A stretch of 40,995 bases of DNA, taken from positions 1 to 40,995 of the forward strand of contig NZ_NKXR01000017.1 of the NCBI RefSeq assembly GCF_002232035.1, read 5' to 3'. The translations under genes were made by a program, and so were the position numbers. The notes beneath the pieces were generated by a model, which saw nothing but the letters and a program-made list of their open reading frames with translations, was not told where the DNA came from and ran no database searches. Below are positions 27,141 to 36,574 of this stretch, one piece after another (positions within the stretch are counted from its first letter, which is position 1; each line of letters begins with the position of its first letter). This DNA comes from Collinsella sp. TF06-26 (GTDB lineage: Bacteria > Actinomycetota > Coriobacteriia > Coriobacteriales > Coriobacteriaceae).

Positions 27141-28636
27141 GAGTTTCTCCTTTGGGACGTGTCGCTAGCGTTAAGCGGAATGGATACCGTAAGCGTAAAG
27201 GGCGGGGTGGCGTGGACCTCTAGGCTGCCACCCAGATCTTGCGCGACATGCCTCATACCTGGGATACCCGTTCCCTCGCGATACGATACGGGGGCCGGGG
27301 ACCCGTCGTTAGAAATCGTCATGTGCGCGACGGCGTCAGCATCCGTCCTCTCCTGCCACAAGCGCACATGGACCCGATGCGCCTGCGCATGCTTGGTGGC
27401 GTTGGTCGATGCCTCACGGATAATCTGCAAAAATGCCGCGGCGACACGCGCATCCTGGGGCAGTGCGCCCTCGACATCGATCTGCACGCTCACCAGGCCA
27501 AAGGCGTGAACGATATCGTTCAACTGCTCCGAAGGCTCGCTGGCACCGCTACTGCGCAGATCGGCAGCGATTGAGCGCAGCAGCGGGTCGATCTGCTCGA
27601 GTGACTCGTCATCCAGGCGCCCCTCCTCCAGATAACGATGGAGGATGGACAGGCGCTGCCCGATCACGTCGTGTACGCGAGCGCGCATACGCAGGTAGGC
27701 CGCATTGTCGGCAACTTTTTTGACCTCTTCGATCTGGGCTTGGAGCTCTTGTCCCGCAAGCTCAAGCAGGTGGTTGGCTTGCGCCAGGCGATCATGAGCA
27801 TGCGCATACTCTGTCACATCCAGACCGATAATGCGCTCGAAGAGGCGGCCCGAAACCACAACGTCATCGTGCACGAACAAGCGAATCTCGGCGGAAGAAA
27901 CCTCGACCACAACGCGCGCCTCACCAAAGCGGTCCAGATTAATCCGCACGCGCATCTTGCTGCTTTCGGGCATTTGCATGCTAAGTTTGCGCAGGTCGTT
28001 CCATGTACCGCTCATATCGCCTAGGTCGGTGGGCATATGAAGCTCCGCCAGGTTTTTTCGCATGCAGCGGTTCATGAGCAGCGGACGGCCCCTCGGGTCC
28101 AGATGCAGGATGCCCACGGGAATCACATTGATGGTCTCGATCGTCGAGAACGCGGTGATGTCCTCCTGGCGGTTACGGACGTCCATCAAGAGCGCCGCGA
28201 TGGAGCGGAACAGGAAGAACGCTCCCTCTGCGATAAGGACAACGGCCCACGCCGAGCCCATGGAAAAAACCACCGGCGGTGTCACGGCGACAACAAGCAG
28301 TAGCTCGGCCAGCATGACGGGACGACGATAGTGCACCATAAGCACCACGCCGTAGGCAAAGATTGCGGCATTGAGCCACAGCGCTCCGCCCATTGCCCTG
28401 GCACAAACGTCAAGCGGCGCCACCAGATACGAGCCAGACGACGCGAACAAGATGAGCGCCGAAATAACTAGGTGAAGCACAAGGCTCGCCTCGTAGGCGC
28501 AGATCACCTTACGGTTATAGGACGAGCGGCGCGATGCGATGAGCGGGACGTGGATCATCTGCAGACACGCAGCCAGGGCAAAGACAACATCGAGCGCAAC
28601 GATTTGGGGAAGGATGAGCGAAATCCGCATCGTCAC
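27137..28636 (-). CDS. HisKA_3-type sensor histidine kinase
   Basis: A 499-residue membrane kinase. About five or six TM helices (1-~152) are followed by a PAS-like segment (~165-285) and a coiled coil (~285-318). The dimerisation domain has the phosphoaccepting His322 in RVHDVIGQRL, which is the NarX/DesK class signature. The ATPase domain has the N box REASTNATKHA (~407-420) and GTGIPGMRHVAQDLGG. It should phosphorylate the response regulator whose gene overlaps its end by four bases. The start is a GTG at 28636 overlapping the stop of the upstream sensor gene (GTGA); an ATG two codons later (28630) is equally possible. The sensed signal is unknown. Confidence 0.92.
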   Translation of the reverse strand: MTMRISLILPQIVALDVVFALAACLQMIHVPLIASRRSSYNRKVICAYEASLVLHLVISALILFASSGSYLVAPLDVCARAMGGALWLNAAIFAYGVVLMVHYRRPVMLAELLLVVAVTPPVVFSMGSAWAVVLIAEGAFFLFRSIAALLMDVRNRQEDITAFSTIETINVIPVGILHLDPRGRPLLMNRCMRKNLAELHMPTDLGDMSGTWNDLRKLSMQMPESSKMRVRINLDRFGEARVVVEVSSAEIRLFVHDDVVVSGRLFERIIGLDVTEYAHAHDRLAQANHLLELAGQELQAQIEEVKKVADNAAYLRMRARVHDVIGQRLSILHRYLEEGRLDDESLEQIDPLLRSIAADLRSSGASEPSEQLNDIVHAFGLVSVQIDVEGALPQDARVAAAFLQIIREASTNATKHAQAHRVHVRLWQERTDADAVAHMTISNDGSPAPVSYREGTGIPGMRHVAQDLGGSLEVHATPPFTLTVSIPLNASDTSQRRNS

Positions 28637-30516
28637 TCACCCGCCCTCGGCATCAAGACGATCATGCGTAGCTGGCCGGACTCGCCCTCAAGGCGGTATG
28701 CCACGTTGCGCCCTTGCAGAGCGCTTTCGAGCTTTTGCGCAGCGGGCGTCTGCGAAAGATCTTCATCATCGTTGGAAAAAAGCGTGGCGCGCAGCTCGAC
28801 ACTGCACCGGTCATGGTCGCCCAAGTGATACATAAGCGCCGGATGGTCGGTGGTGTAGGCAAAAAACGCAAAGTCATACACGCAGTCGTACAGGGCGCTT
28901 ACCGTACTGGCGTGCATCGGGCGCCGTATGGCGATAATCGAGGCGCAATCGACATCGATGGTGCGTAGGTCACTTGCAAGCTCGTTGGCGATGAGCTGAA
29001 TGCGGTCGCGGTCAAAACCGCTCTCCCCGTGCTGTGCCAACGTGAGCGACCCCTTGCGTTTGCAATAGGCGACGAGCATCTTGGCGCGCTGCAGCATGCG
29101 GTAACGCTCGTGCGAAGATGCCTCATCGGTCAACGGCGGCAGCGAGCTCAGCAGGTCGTACATCCCTTCGAGCGCACGGGCAAGCGCTTGGTCCACGTCT
29201 TGGACCAGTAAGGTCTCGGCCTCTTGGTCTGCCAAATGTGTCTTAAGGTCGTAGTCGGCGGCAAGCAGCTCATTTTGGCGTTGCAGCTCCATGCGACGAT
29301 GCGCCAGTTCGCGATTGAGTTCGTTGAGCTCCGAGACGTCCTGGGCAAGGAGAGCCGATCCACCCAGCAGCGGAAAGGCGCGATACATTACATCGGGATC
29401 GGACGCCACGGCAAAGGCGTGAGCGTGCCCGTGCTCTTGGACCCGCAACTCCTCACGCACGCCTACCGGCATTGGCTTTGACACCGGCGTGACATAGACT
29501 TCCTGCAGGTCACGCGTTAGAACTTTGAGGTCAAGCGGCAAGGTGCCGAAAATACCGGCGATATCGTGGTACGACGGGATGACACCGCAATCGAGACAGA
29601 TTTCCATCGCCACCACGCACAGGACGCAGTAGACAAGTGAAAAATTAAGCCTCCATGCCCAGGGCACACGCAGCGCATATGAAATGGCAAAGAACGCGCC
29701 GCCCAATAGGACAAGCGCGGCCGTGCCCGAGAAACGCTGAATACGAAAAGACGAGGACCGTCCTACCAAGATAAAAAAGGCAACGAAGTTAAAGGCTGTC
29801 CATACCAGAACGGTACCGTAGCCCCAACCATATGTGTAATCGTTGCTCCAGGTTCCACTCGATCGATCGAAATGGAAGACCTGCTGATGAACATCGTTAG
29901 TAAGCACAAAGCCGATAAGCAGGACAGCCATGACCCACAAAACGGTGCGGTACCGACGCCCCATACGATGCTGTTCCAAACCCGCGAGGCGCAGACCGCA
30001 CAGCTGGTAGATCAGCGGAATGAGCGTCATGGGCACGTAGTACAGGTACCACAGCACGGTGGCATAGAACGGCGTGAACGACTTATATTTGAGGATGACC
30101 TCGATCATCCACAGGGCACAAATGGCGGCGATGGCAACAAGGCGGCGGCGCAAGACGTAGTCCAAGCAGCGTAGGTACGCCAACACACCCCAGATTGAAA
30201 ATGCAATTGCGGCGACAAGCAGCGGGAGAGAGCTCGAGTGGACGAGCGCATCCACGACCTCTTCGGACACCTCGCTATAGGCGGGCACGGCGTTAGAAAG
30301 TTTGGGGTCGAAGGCGAACAGCGCCGGCAAGACTGCCAAAACCATGAGGAACAGCGCGGTGATGGCGCCGGCGATAGCAAAGACGCGGTGGCGATACACG
30401 CCATGCGATATGCCAACAAGGAATCGCGGCATGGCGAAGAGCCTGCCGCCCCTAAGATCCGCCACGGGCGCGGATCGGGCGGTCGCGTGGCCGATATGTC
30501 GCTCGCGGGTACCCAT
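28633..30516 (-). CDS. Multi-TM sensor protein with degenerate kinase-like C-terminus
   Basis: A 627-residue membrane protein. Roughly eight to nine TM helices (~40-330) resemble the 7TM sensor region of histidine kinases. A PAS-like link and a coiled coil (~400-450) lead to a C-terminal part (~450-627). This has the length of a HisKA/ATPase module but lacks a recognisable His box and the N and G boxes. It is therefore probably a non-catalytic sensor partner of the kinase encoded next, whose start overlaps its stop. This three-protein arrangement is unusual and suggests a hetero-oligomeric receptor. The start at 30516 has no ribosome site; TACACT lies 10 bases upstream and could be a -10 box, giving a nearly leaderless mRNA. 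Met at 30432 is the alternative start. Confidence 0.8.
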   Translation of the reverse strand: MGTRERHIGHATARSAPVADLRGGRLFAMPRFLVGISHGVYRHRVFAIAGAITALFLMVLAVLPALFAFDPKLSNAVPAYSEVSEEVVDALVHSSSLPLLVAAIAFSIWGVLAYLRCLDYVLRRRLVAIAAICALWMIEVILKYKSFTPFYATVLWYLYYVPMTLIPLIYQLCGLRLAGLEQHRMGRRYRTVLWVMAVLLIGFVLTNDVHQQVFHFDRSSGTWSNDYTYGWGYGTVLVWTAFNFVAFFILVGRSSSFRIQRFSGTAALVLLGGAFFAISYALRVPWAWRLNFSLVYCVLCVVAMEICLDCGVIPSYHDIAGIFGTLPLDLKVLTRDLQEVYVTPVSKPMPVGVREELRVQEHGHAHAFAVASDPDVMYRAFPLLGGSALLAQDVSELNELNRELAHRRMELQRQNELLAADYDLKTHLADQEAETLLVQDVDQALARALEGMYDLLSSLPPLTDEASSHERYRMLQRAKMLVAYCKRKGSLTLAQHGESGFDRDRIQLIANELASDLRTIDVDCASIIAIRRPMHASTVSALYDCVYDFAFFAYTTDHPALMYHLGDHDRCSVELRATLFSNDDEDLSQTPAAQKLESALQGRNVAYRLEGESGQLRMIVLMPRAGE

Positions 30517-30601
30517 AGTGCTTTTAGTGTACCGACAGGCGGGCCCAAAAAGCGGGCCACATGTCCCAAAATCCGCCGACGGCGAGGGACGTCGCCAGCG
30601 A

Positions 30602-30771
30602 CTAGTCGTTTAAGAACGTCCCCAATGACTAAGACAAAACGAGCGAGGATTTTTGGACGCCCAAATGACGAGAGTGGATAATCTCCCACTTTGAGCCCAC
30701 AAACAAGCCAAAAACGGGAGATTATCCACTCTCATTCTGCGGGCACTCATTTAAGTACGTCCCCAATGAGT
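30602..30771. repeat. Composite repeat A-C-B-A
   Basis: A unit 30602-30631 (variant arms TAGTC), C unit from ~30637, B unit 30670-30733 with perfect arms, and A unit 30745-30771. The C-B part is nearly identical to 21827-21930. The 342-base gap 30517-30858 holds these repeats and a terminator, and no ORF. Confidence 0.8.
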
Positions 30772-30789
30772 GCTTTCGCTTCTTTTAAC

Positions 30790-30828
30790 AAAACGCCCGG
30801 CGGGCATTAACTGCTCGCCGGGCGTTTT
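30790..30828. terminator. Bidirectional terminator after second GH1 gene
   Basis: Arms AAAACGCCCGGCG / CGCCGGGCGTTTT with one inner mismatch region. T-runs occur on both strands. It lies 31 bases after the GH1 stop. Confidence 0.8.
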
Positions 30829-30858
30829 GGTTAGGAGGCTGTGGTTGTTGGGAAAGCC

Positions 30859-32301
<1,443 letters not shown>

Positions 32302-32369
32302 TCATACGCTGCTTGTCGTGTTTTTAGTATCCCCGCAAATAGGGCCTCGCTCAACGACAGCGGCGCAGG

Positions 32370-32431
32370 CCGACACTTCTTTTCGCGCACAGACGCCCGG
32401 CAGCCGCCCCCGTCTGACACTTTTTGATACC
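32370..32431 (-). promoter_or_regulatory. Direct-repeat operator upstream of second GH1 gene
   Basis: The - strand has ATCAAAAAGTGTCAG (within 32414-32431) and GCGAAAAGAAGTGTCGG (32370-32386), 27 bases apart and 81 before the start codon. The first GH1 has 26 and 79. The second block is identical over 17 bases in both places while the flanks differ. Confidence 0.6.
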
Positions 32432-32448
32432 TGCCCGCCCAAACCGCC

Positions 32449-32485
32449 AACCACCACAAAGGGGACAGGCACCTTTGTGGTGGTT
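32449..32485. repeat. Palindromic repeat D, copy 3
   Basis: Perfect arms AACCACCACAAAGG / CCTTTGTGGTGGTT around GGACAGGCA, in the opposite orientation to the copies at 10296 and 13204. Confidence 0.85.
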
Positions 32486-32498
32486 TGGGCCCGGTTTG

Positions 32499-32633
32499 TC
32501 TCGATCTGTAACAGGTAGGCCGCCAAAACCGGGCCTGGTGTTACAGATCGAGATCTTTCGGGCGCCCTCTACGATTTATCTCAATCTGTAACAGGTAGAG
32601 GCGATTTAACCCGCTAGATGTTACAGATCGAGA
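32499..32633. repeat. Tandem palindromic repeat E, two units
   Basis: Unit 1 (32499-32553) has perfect 15-bp arms TCTCGATCTGTAACA and complement. Unit 2 (32579-32633) has the same arms with one base changed. GTTTG and CAAAC flank the pair, so both units also form one larger palindrome. With repeat D they fill the 358-base gap 32290-32647; no ORF there. Confidence 0.8.
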
Positions 32634-32647
32634 CAAACAGGAAGCCC

Positions 32648-33292
32648 CTAGTCGCAGGTGATGTCGAGGTTCTTGCCGACGAGGCCCACGTAGCCGCCTT
32701 CGGCTGCCTTGGGGCTGTCGGCGTGGCAGAGGACCCACTTGTCGGCCTTCCAGTAGCAGTAGCTGTCACCGGCGGCAGGCATGTCGGCTGCAGCCTCGGG
32801 GCGCGGGCCATTGGTGCCCGCCGGCAGCGCCACCATCACCTGGAAGCCGCCGTCGTCGACCATGCAGGGCGTGTAGTGGAGCGTGGTGTTGAAGACCTCA
32901 ACGACCTTGCCCGCCGGTACGCGGAACGCCTTGACGCACGCGGTGTCGAGCTTGCCGTCCTCGATCTCCCAGCGATGCGCCACGAGCAGGATAAAGTCGC
33001 GGGCGCCCAGGTTAAACTCGCTGGCGCGGTGATACTCCAGGCAGTTGAGGCGTGTGTTGTGCCCGTTGCACCAGCCGAGCTGGAAGGAGCGGCCGCCGTA
33101 CATGAGAAAGCCCAGCTTATCGGCATCCTTGACGCCCTCGAGCTCCGGCGCGCTTGCTACGTACTTGCTGCCCTCGGGGATGGGCGTAGCAGAGAGCGCC
33201 TCGAGCACGGGCGACGTGAGCTCGGACGGAACGTCATCCCAAACGTTGCCATAGGATTTGAACTCGGGATCGTTGACAGAATAGATATGCAT
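32648..33292 (-). CDS. DUF4867 family protein
   Basis: A 214-residue cytoplasmic protein that looks like DUF4867, a cupin-like family of unknown activity found among sugar-use genes of Firmicutes and Actinobacteria. Visible are a beta-rich middle (RDFILLVAHRWEIEDGKLD, VPAGKVVEVFNTTLHYTPC) and several Cys, His and Trp (LGWCNGHNT) that could bind metal or sugar. The start at 33292 is preferred over a GTG two codons upstream because AGGAG is 5 bases before it. It has an 8-bp inverted repeat directly upstream as a likely operator. It is the only gene of its unit. Confidence 0.78.
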   Translation of the reverse strand: MHIYSVNDPEFKSYGNVWDDVPSELTSPVLEALSATPIPEGSKYVASAPELEGVKDADKLGFLMYGGRSFQLGWCNGHNTRLNCLEYHRASEFNLGARDFILLVAHRWEIEDGKLDTACVKAFRVPAGKVVEVFNTTLHYTPCMVDDGGFQVMVALPAGTNGPRPEAAADMPAAGDSYCYWKADKWVLCHADSPKAAEGGYVGLVGKNLDITCD

Positions 33293-33301
33293 GTTCACTC
33301 C

Positions 33302-33327
33302 TGTTCGTAAATGTGACTATACGAACA
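33302..33327. promoter_or_regulatory. Inverted-repeat operator before DUF4867 gene
   Basis: TGTTCGTA (33302-33309) and TACGAACA (33320-33327) are perfect 8-bp arms 10 bases apart, 10 bases upstream of the start codon. TCTAGAACAATCTCGTTC just upstream contains related GAAC/GTTC half-sites. The regulator is unknown. Confidence 0.5.
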
Positions 33328-33366
33328 TTCTAGAACAATCTCGTTCTGTTTCGAGTGCTCGATATG

Positions 33367-33397
33367 AAAAAGCGCCCCCACAAGAGTGGGAGCGCTT
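33367..33397 (-). terminator. Terminator of luxS
   Basis: On the - strand AAGCGCTCCCAC, loop TCTT, GTGGGGGCGCTTTTT. It starts 31 bases after the luxS stop. Confidence 0.85.
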
Positions 33398-33427
33398 CTG
33401 GCGCAAACGCTATTCCTGCCAGCATCC

Positions 33428-33916
33428 TTATGCCTGCTGATAGTGCAGGTGCTTCTCGTCGATATCGGCCAGATCGCGGTCGAGATAACGGCGCGCAAGC
33501 CAGTTTGCCATGGGGAGGTTCTGGTCCAGGTAGTTACCGCACTCCTCGGGAGCGGCACCGGGAACATCGCCCTCAAAGCCCGCGACAAACGCGAACAGCT
33601 CACGCACGAGCGGCAAGATCTCCTCGCTCGTCACCTCGCCAAATACGACGAGGTAAAAGCCCGTGCGGCAGCCCATGGGGCCAAAGTAGACAATGCGGCT
33701 CGACCACTCGGCATGATTGCGAAGGAACGTCGCACCCAGATGCTCGATGGTGTGGCACTCGGCCGTGTTCATGACCGGCTCCTTGTTGGGCGTGGTCAGG
33801 CGCAGGTCAAACGTGGTGACGGCGGCGCCGGTCGCCGGATCGCGGTCGATGCGGCTCACGTACACGCCGGGCTCGAGCAGCAGATGGTCAACGGAAAAAC
33901 TCGCGATACGCTCCAT
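33428..33916 (-). CDS. luxS: S-ribosylhomocysteine lyase
   Basis: A 162-residue enzyme that splits S-ribosylhomocysteine into homocysteine and the AI-2 precursor DPD in the activated methyl cycle. The metal ligands are visible as HTIEH (His55, His59) and Cys126 in PEECGNYLDQNL; the catalytic Cys83 is in GPMGCRTGFYL and Glu58 is present. Length is normal. The start at 33916 has GAGG 9 bases upstream. It is a single gene with terminator-like hairpins on both sides. No pfs/mtn gene is seen beside it. Confidence 0.96.
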   Translation of the reverse strand: MERIASFSVDHLLLEPGVYVSRIDRDPATGAAVTTFDLRLTTPNKEPVMNTAECHTIEHLGATFLRNHAEWSSRIVYFGPMGCRTGFYLVVFGEVTSEEILPLVRELFAFVAGFEGDVPGAAPEECGNYLDQNLPMANWLARRYLDRDLADIDEKHLHYQQA

Positions 33917-33942
33917 GGCAGATCCTCTCGATAGTCAATTTA

Positions 33943-34055
33943 GGACGGGGCTCTTTTAGCTGGTTGGAATGGTCGCACCAATCATACCAGTCAAAAAAGC
34001 CCCGTCCCAAATGAGCTGCCAAGGACGGGGATCAATGAGTTTTTAATCCCCGTCC
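33943..34055. terminator. Two terminator-like hairpins between kinase and luxS
   Basis: Hairpin 1: GGACGGGGC (33943-33951) with GCCCCGTCC (33999-34007), flanked by CTCTTTT and AAAAAA on its inner sides. Hairpin 2: GGACGGGGAT (34023-34032) with ATCCCCGTCC (34046-34055). The sequence AAAAAAGCCCCGTCCCAAAT recurs at 13270-13289 and, shortened, at 40252-40269. They end the kinase operon on the - strand. Confidence 0.6.
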
Positions 34056-34085
34056 CATAAAAATCCTTGGGCGCCGCGCAGCCGC

Positions 34086-35576
34086 CTAGGCAGTGTAGGC
34101 GATAGTCGCGTCGACAGCATGGCGCCAGCCGGCGATCTTTTTGACTCGCTCGTCGGCGGGCATCGACGGCTCCACGATGCCGCGGGGGCCGTAGACGTCG
34201 ACGACATCGCGCGTGTACATGTCCAGCGCAATGCCGCAGGCCCAGGCCGCACCCAGGCCGCTCATCTCGTCGTTGCTCGCGATGCGGATGGGCGAGCCAA
34301 CCAGGTCGCTCTCAAACTGCATCAGGTACGCATCGCGCGTGGGACCGCCGTCAACACGAAGTTCGGCCAGCGCCGCGCCCGAATCCTCGACCATCGCATC
34401 AATCACGTCAAAGATCTGATAGGCGATCGACTCGTCGGCGGCCTTCACGAACTCCGCGCGACCCGTGGTGCGCGTCATGCCAAAGACGCAGCCCTCGGCA
34501 TCGCTCGCCCAGTGCGGCGCGCCCAGACCGGTAAACGCCGGCACAAAGTAGACGCGGCTCGCCGGATTGGCGGCGTAGCACAGGTCGGTAACTTCCTCGG
34601 GGTTATTGATGAGCTCCAGATCGTCGCGCAGCCACGTCTTGACGGCGCCGGCGTAGCTCACGTTGCCCTCGAGCACGTACTCGGTCACGCCGTCCATGCG
34701 CCATGCGAGCGAGCTCGAAAGCCCGTGCGAGCTGGCGACGAACTCGTCGCCGACGTTCATCATGACCGAGCTGCCGGTGCCATAGGTCGCCTTGGCCATG
34801 CCGCGGCTATGGCAGCCCTGCGCAAACAAGGCGGCATGGCTGTCGCCGAGCACGCCGTGAATGGGCACGGGTGCCGGCAAAAAGCCGCCCAGGTCCGTCA
34901 TGCCAAACAGGCCATCGGAATCGGTCACCTGTGGCAGGCAGGCCACGTCAACGCCAAAGGCCTCGCACACCGGCTCGCTCCAGCAGCCACGGCGCAGGTC
35001 AAAGAGTTGCGTGCGGCTGGCGTTGGACCAGTCGCAGCGGAACTCCGCGCCGCCCGTGAGCGTCCAGACCACCCAGGCATCGATGGTGCCCAGGCACAGC
35101 TCGCCCGCTGCAGCGGCCTCGGCAGCCGCGGGAACGTTCGCGAGGATCCAGGCCATCTTGCCCGCCGGGTAGTAGGGCGAGAGCACTAGACCCGTCGTGT
35201 CGCGCACCAGCTCGGCCACGCCCTCGCGCGCGGCCAGCTCGTCGCACAGCTCGCGGGCGCGGGCGCACTGCCACACCACGGCGTCGCACAGCGGCTCGCC
35301 CGTCGTGCGCCTCCAGGCAACGGTAGTCTCGCGCTGGTTGGAGATGCCGATGCCGGCGACGTCGGCCGGATCGACCCCGGTCTCCTCCACCACGGCGCGC
35401 GCCACGGCCAGCACGTTGGCGGCGATCTCGGCTGGATCATGGCTCACCCAGCCGGCCTCGTTGACAATCTGGCGATGCGAGCGATCGGCACGATGAATCA
35501 AATGGCCGCCCTCGTCCACCAGCAGCGCCTTGGTGCCCTGCGTGGATTGATCGATTCCGATGATATAGCGGCCCAT
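34086..35576 (-). CDS. FGGY-family sugar/polyol kinase (glycerol-kinase-like)
   Basis: A 496-residue kinase that phosphorylates a polyol or ketose with ATP. It has the N-terminal phosphate loop DQSTQGTKAL (9-18), GISNQRET, the GlpK-like substrate loop SPYYPAGK, catalytic Asp in GDSHAALFAQG, and the C-terminal GMTRTTGRAEF and RVDGGPTRDAYLMQF. The pocket motifs are closest to glycerol kinase, but the gene is the last of an operon with a sugar isomerase and split transketolase. This points to a ketose such as apulose or a pentulose. The start at 35576 has AAAGGGG 6 bases upstream; the five-codon-longer form lacks this. A 15-bp hairpin separates it from the transketolase gene, which could set its expression apart. 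Confidence 0.88.
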   Translation of the reverse strand: MGRYIIGIDQSTQGTKALLVDEGGHLIHRADRSHRQIVNEAGWVSHDPAEIAANVLAVARAVVEETGVDPADVAGIGISNQRETTVAWRRTTGEPLCDAVVWQCARARELCDELAAREGVAELVRDTTGLVLSPYYPAGKMAWILANVPAAAEAAAAGELCLGTIDAWVVWTLTGGAEFRCDWSNASRTQLFDLRRGCWSEPVCEAFGVDVACLPQVTDSDGLFGMTDLGGFLPAPVPIHGVLGDSHAALFAQGCHSRGMAKATYGTGSSVMMNVGDEFVASSHGLSSSLAWRMDGVTEYVLEGNVSYAGAVKTWLRDDLELINNPEEVTDLCYAANPASRVYFVPAFTGLGAPHWASDAEGCVFGMTRTTGRAEFVKAADESIAYQIFDVIDAMVEDSGAALAELRVDGGPTRDAYLMQFESDLVGSPIRIASNDEMSGLGAAWACGIALDMYTRDVVDVYGPRGIVEPSMPADERVKKIAGWRHAVDATIAYTA

Positions 35577-35594
35577 GGCCACCCCTTTCAAAAC

Positions 35595-35629
35595 GAATGT
35601 GACAAAGGGGCGGTCCCTTTGTCACATTC
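35595..35629. repeat. 15-bp intercistronic hairpin
   Basis: Arms GAATGTGACAAAGGG and complement with loop GCGGT. It lies between the transketolase B stop and the kinase ribosome site. The composition resembles repeat D but the sequence differs. Confidence 0.75.
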
Positions 35630-35632
35630 CAG

Positions 35633-36574
35633 TTACTCTGCGGGCAAGAACTCGGCGACGGTCTGCGCGATTCCGGCACCCGTCAGGCCGTAGTGCGCAA
35701 AGACCTCGGGGCTCGTACCGGTGATGACCGGCGCGTCGGGCAGGGAGAGGCACTTGACCGGACGCGGGCAATGCTCGCCCACGACCTGCGCGACCATGGA
35801 ACCCAGGCCGCCGAAGGGGCTGTGCTCCTCGACGGTCACGACGGCGCGCGTGGCGCCGGCGGCCTCGATCACGGCCTCGGCGTCGAGCGGCTTGACGCAG
35901 TACATGTCGAGCACCGTTGCCGAGATTCCCTGCTCGGCCAGCAGATCGGCGGCGTCCACGGCGTGGCGGACCATCTCGCCGGTGGCGACGATCGTCACAT
36001 CGGTGCCGCGACGCACCCAGGTGGCGCGATCCATCTGGAACGGACACTCGTCCTCGGTGTACACGTCCTCGACCGGGTTGCGCCCCACGCGGATGTAGGC
36101 CGGCTTGCTGTCGGCTACCAGGGCGCGCACAAGCTCGGCGGTCTGGAAGCGGTCACTCGGCAGATACACGCGCATGTTGGGAATCGCGCTCATAGCGGCG
36201 ATATCCTGCGCAGAATGGTGGCTCATGCCTAAGGCGCCATAGGACACGCCGCCCGAGATGCCGATGAGCTTGACGTTGGTGTTGGAGTACGAAACGTCGA
36301 CCTTGCACTGCTCATACGAACGCGTGGTCACAAAGGACGCCGGCGAGGCGGCCCAGGCCTTCTTACCGCACGAGGCCATGCCGGCGGCGATGCTCACCAG
36401 GTCCTGCTCGGCAATGCCGACCTCAATGGACTGCTGGGGATACTGATCGAAGAACGGCGTGAGCGACGCGGAGCCGCGGGAGTCGGAGCACAGGACGACG
36501 ATGTCTTTATCGGTTGCGGCGGCCTCGAGCAGCGTGTCGCAGATAACCTTGCGGTTGGCGATCTTGTTAGCCAT
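35633..36574 (-). CDS. Transketolase-type C-terminal subunit
   Basis: A 313-residue subunit carrying the pyrimidine-binding domain (~5-170, with catalytic Glu56 in VGIAEQDLVSIAAG) and the C-terminal transketolase domain (~185-310, with YIRVGRNPVEDVY upstream). With the preceding gene it rebuilds a full TPP-dependent transketolase. Two-subunit forms act on special ketoses, among them apulose 4-phosphate (AptA/AptB). The start at 36574 has AAGGAGG 7 bases upstream and overlaps the end of the N-terminal subunit gene by 8 bases, which keeps the subunits in equal amounts. Substrate is inferred from operon content. Confidence 0.92.
   Translation of the reverse strand: MANKIANRKVICDTLLEAAATDKDIVVLCSDSRGSASLTPFFDQYPQQSIEVGIAEQDLVSIAAGMASCGKKAWAASPASFVTTRSYEQCKVDVSYSNTNVKLIGISGGVSYGALGMSHHSAQDIAAMSAIPNMRVYLPSDRFQTAELVRALVADSKPAYIRVGRNPVEDVYTEDECPFQMDRATWVRRGTDVTIVATGEMVRHAVDAADLLAEQGISATVLDMYCVKPLDAEAVIEAAGATRAVVTVEEHSPFGGLGSMVAQVVGEHCPRPVKCLSLPDAPVITGTSPEVFAHYGLTGAGIAQTVAEFLPAE

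Noticed and set aside
28714-28968. Short + strand frames within the sensor operon
   Set aside because: Antisense to conserved genes, no ribosome sites, no recognisable domains.
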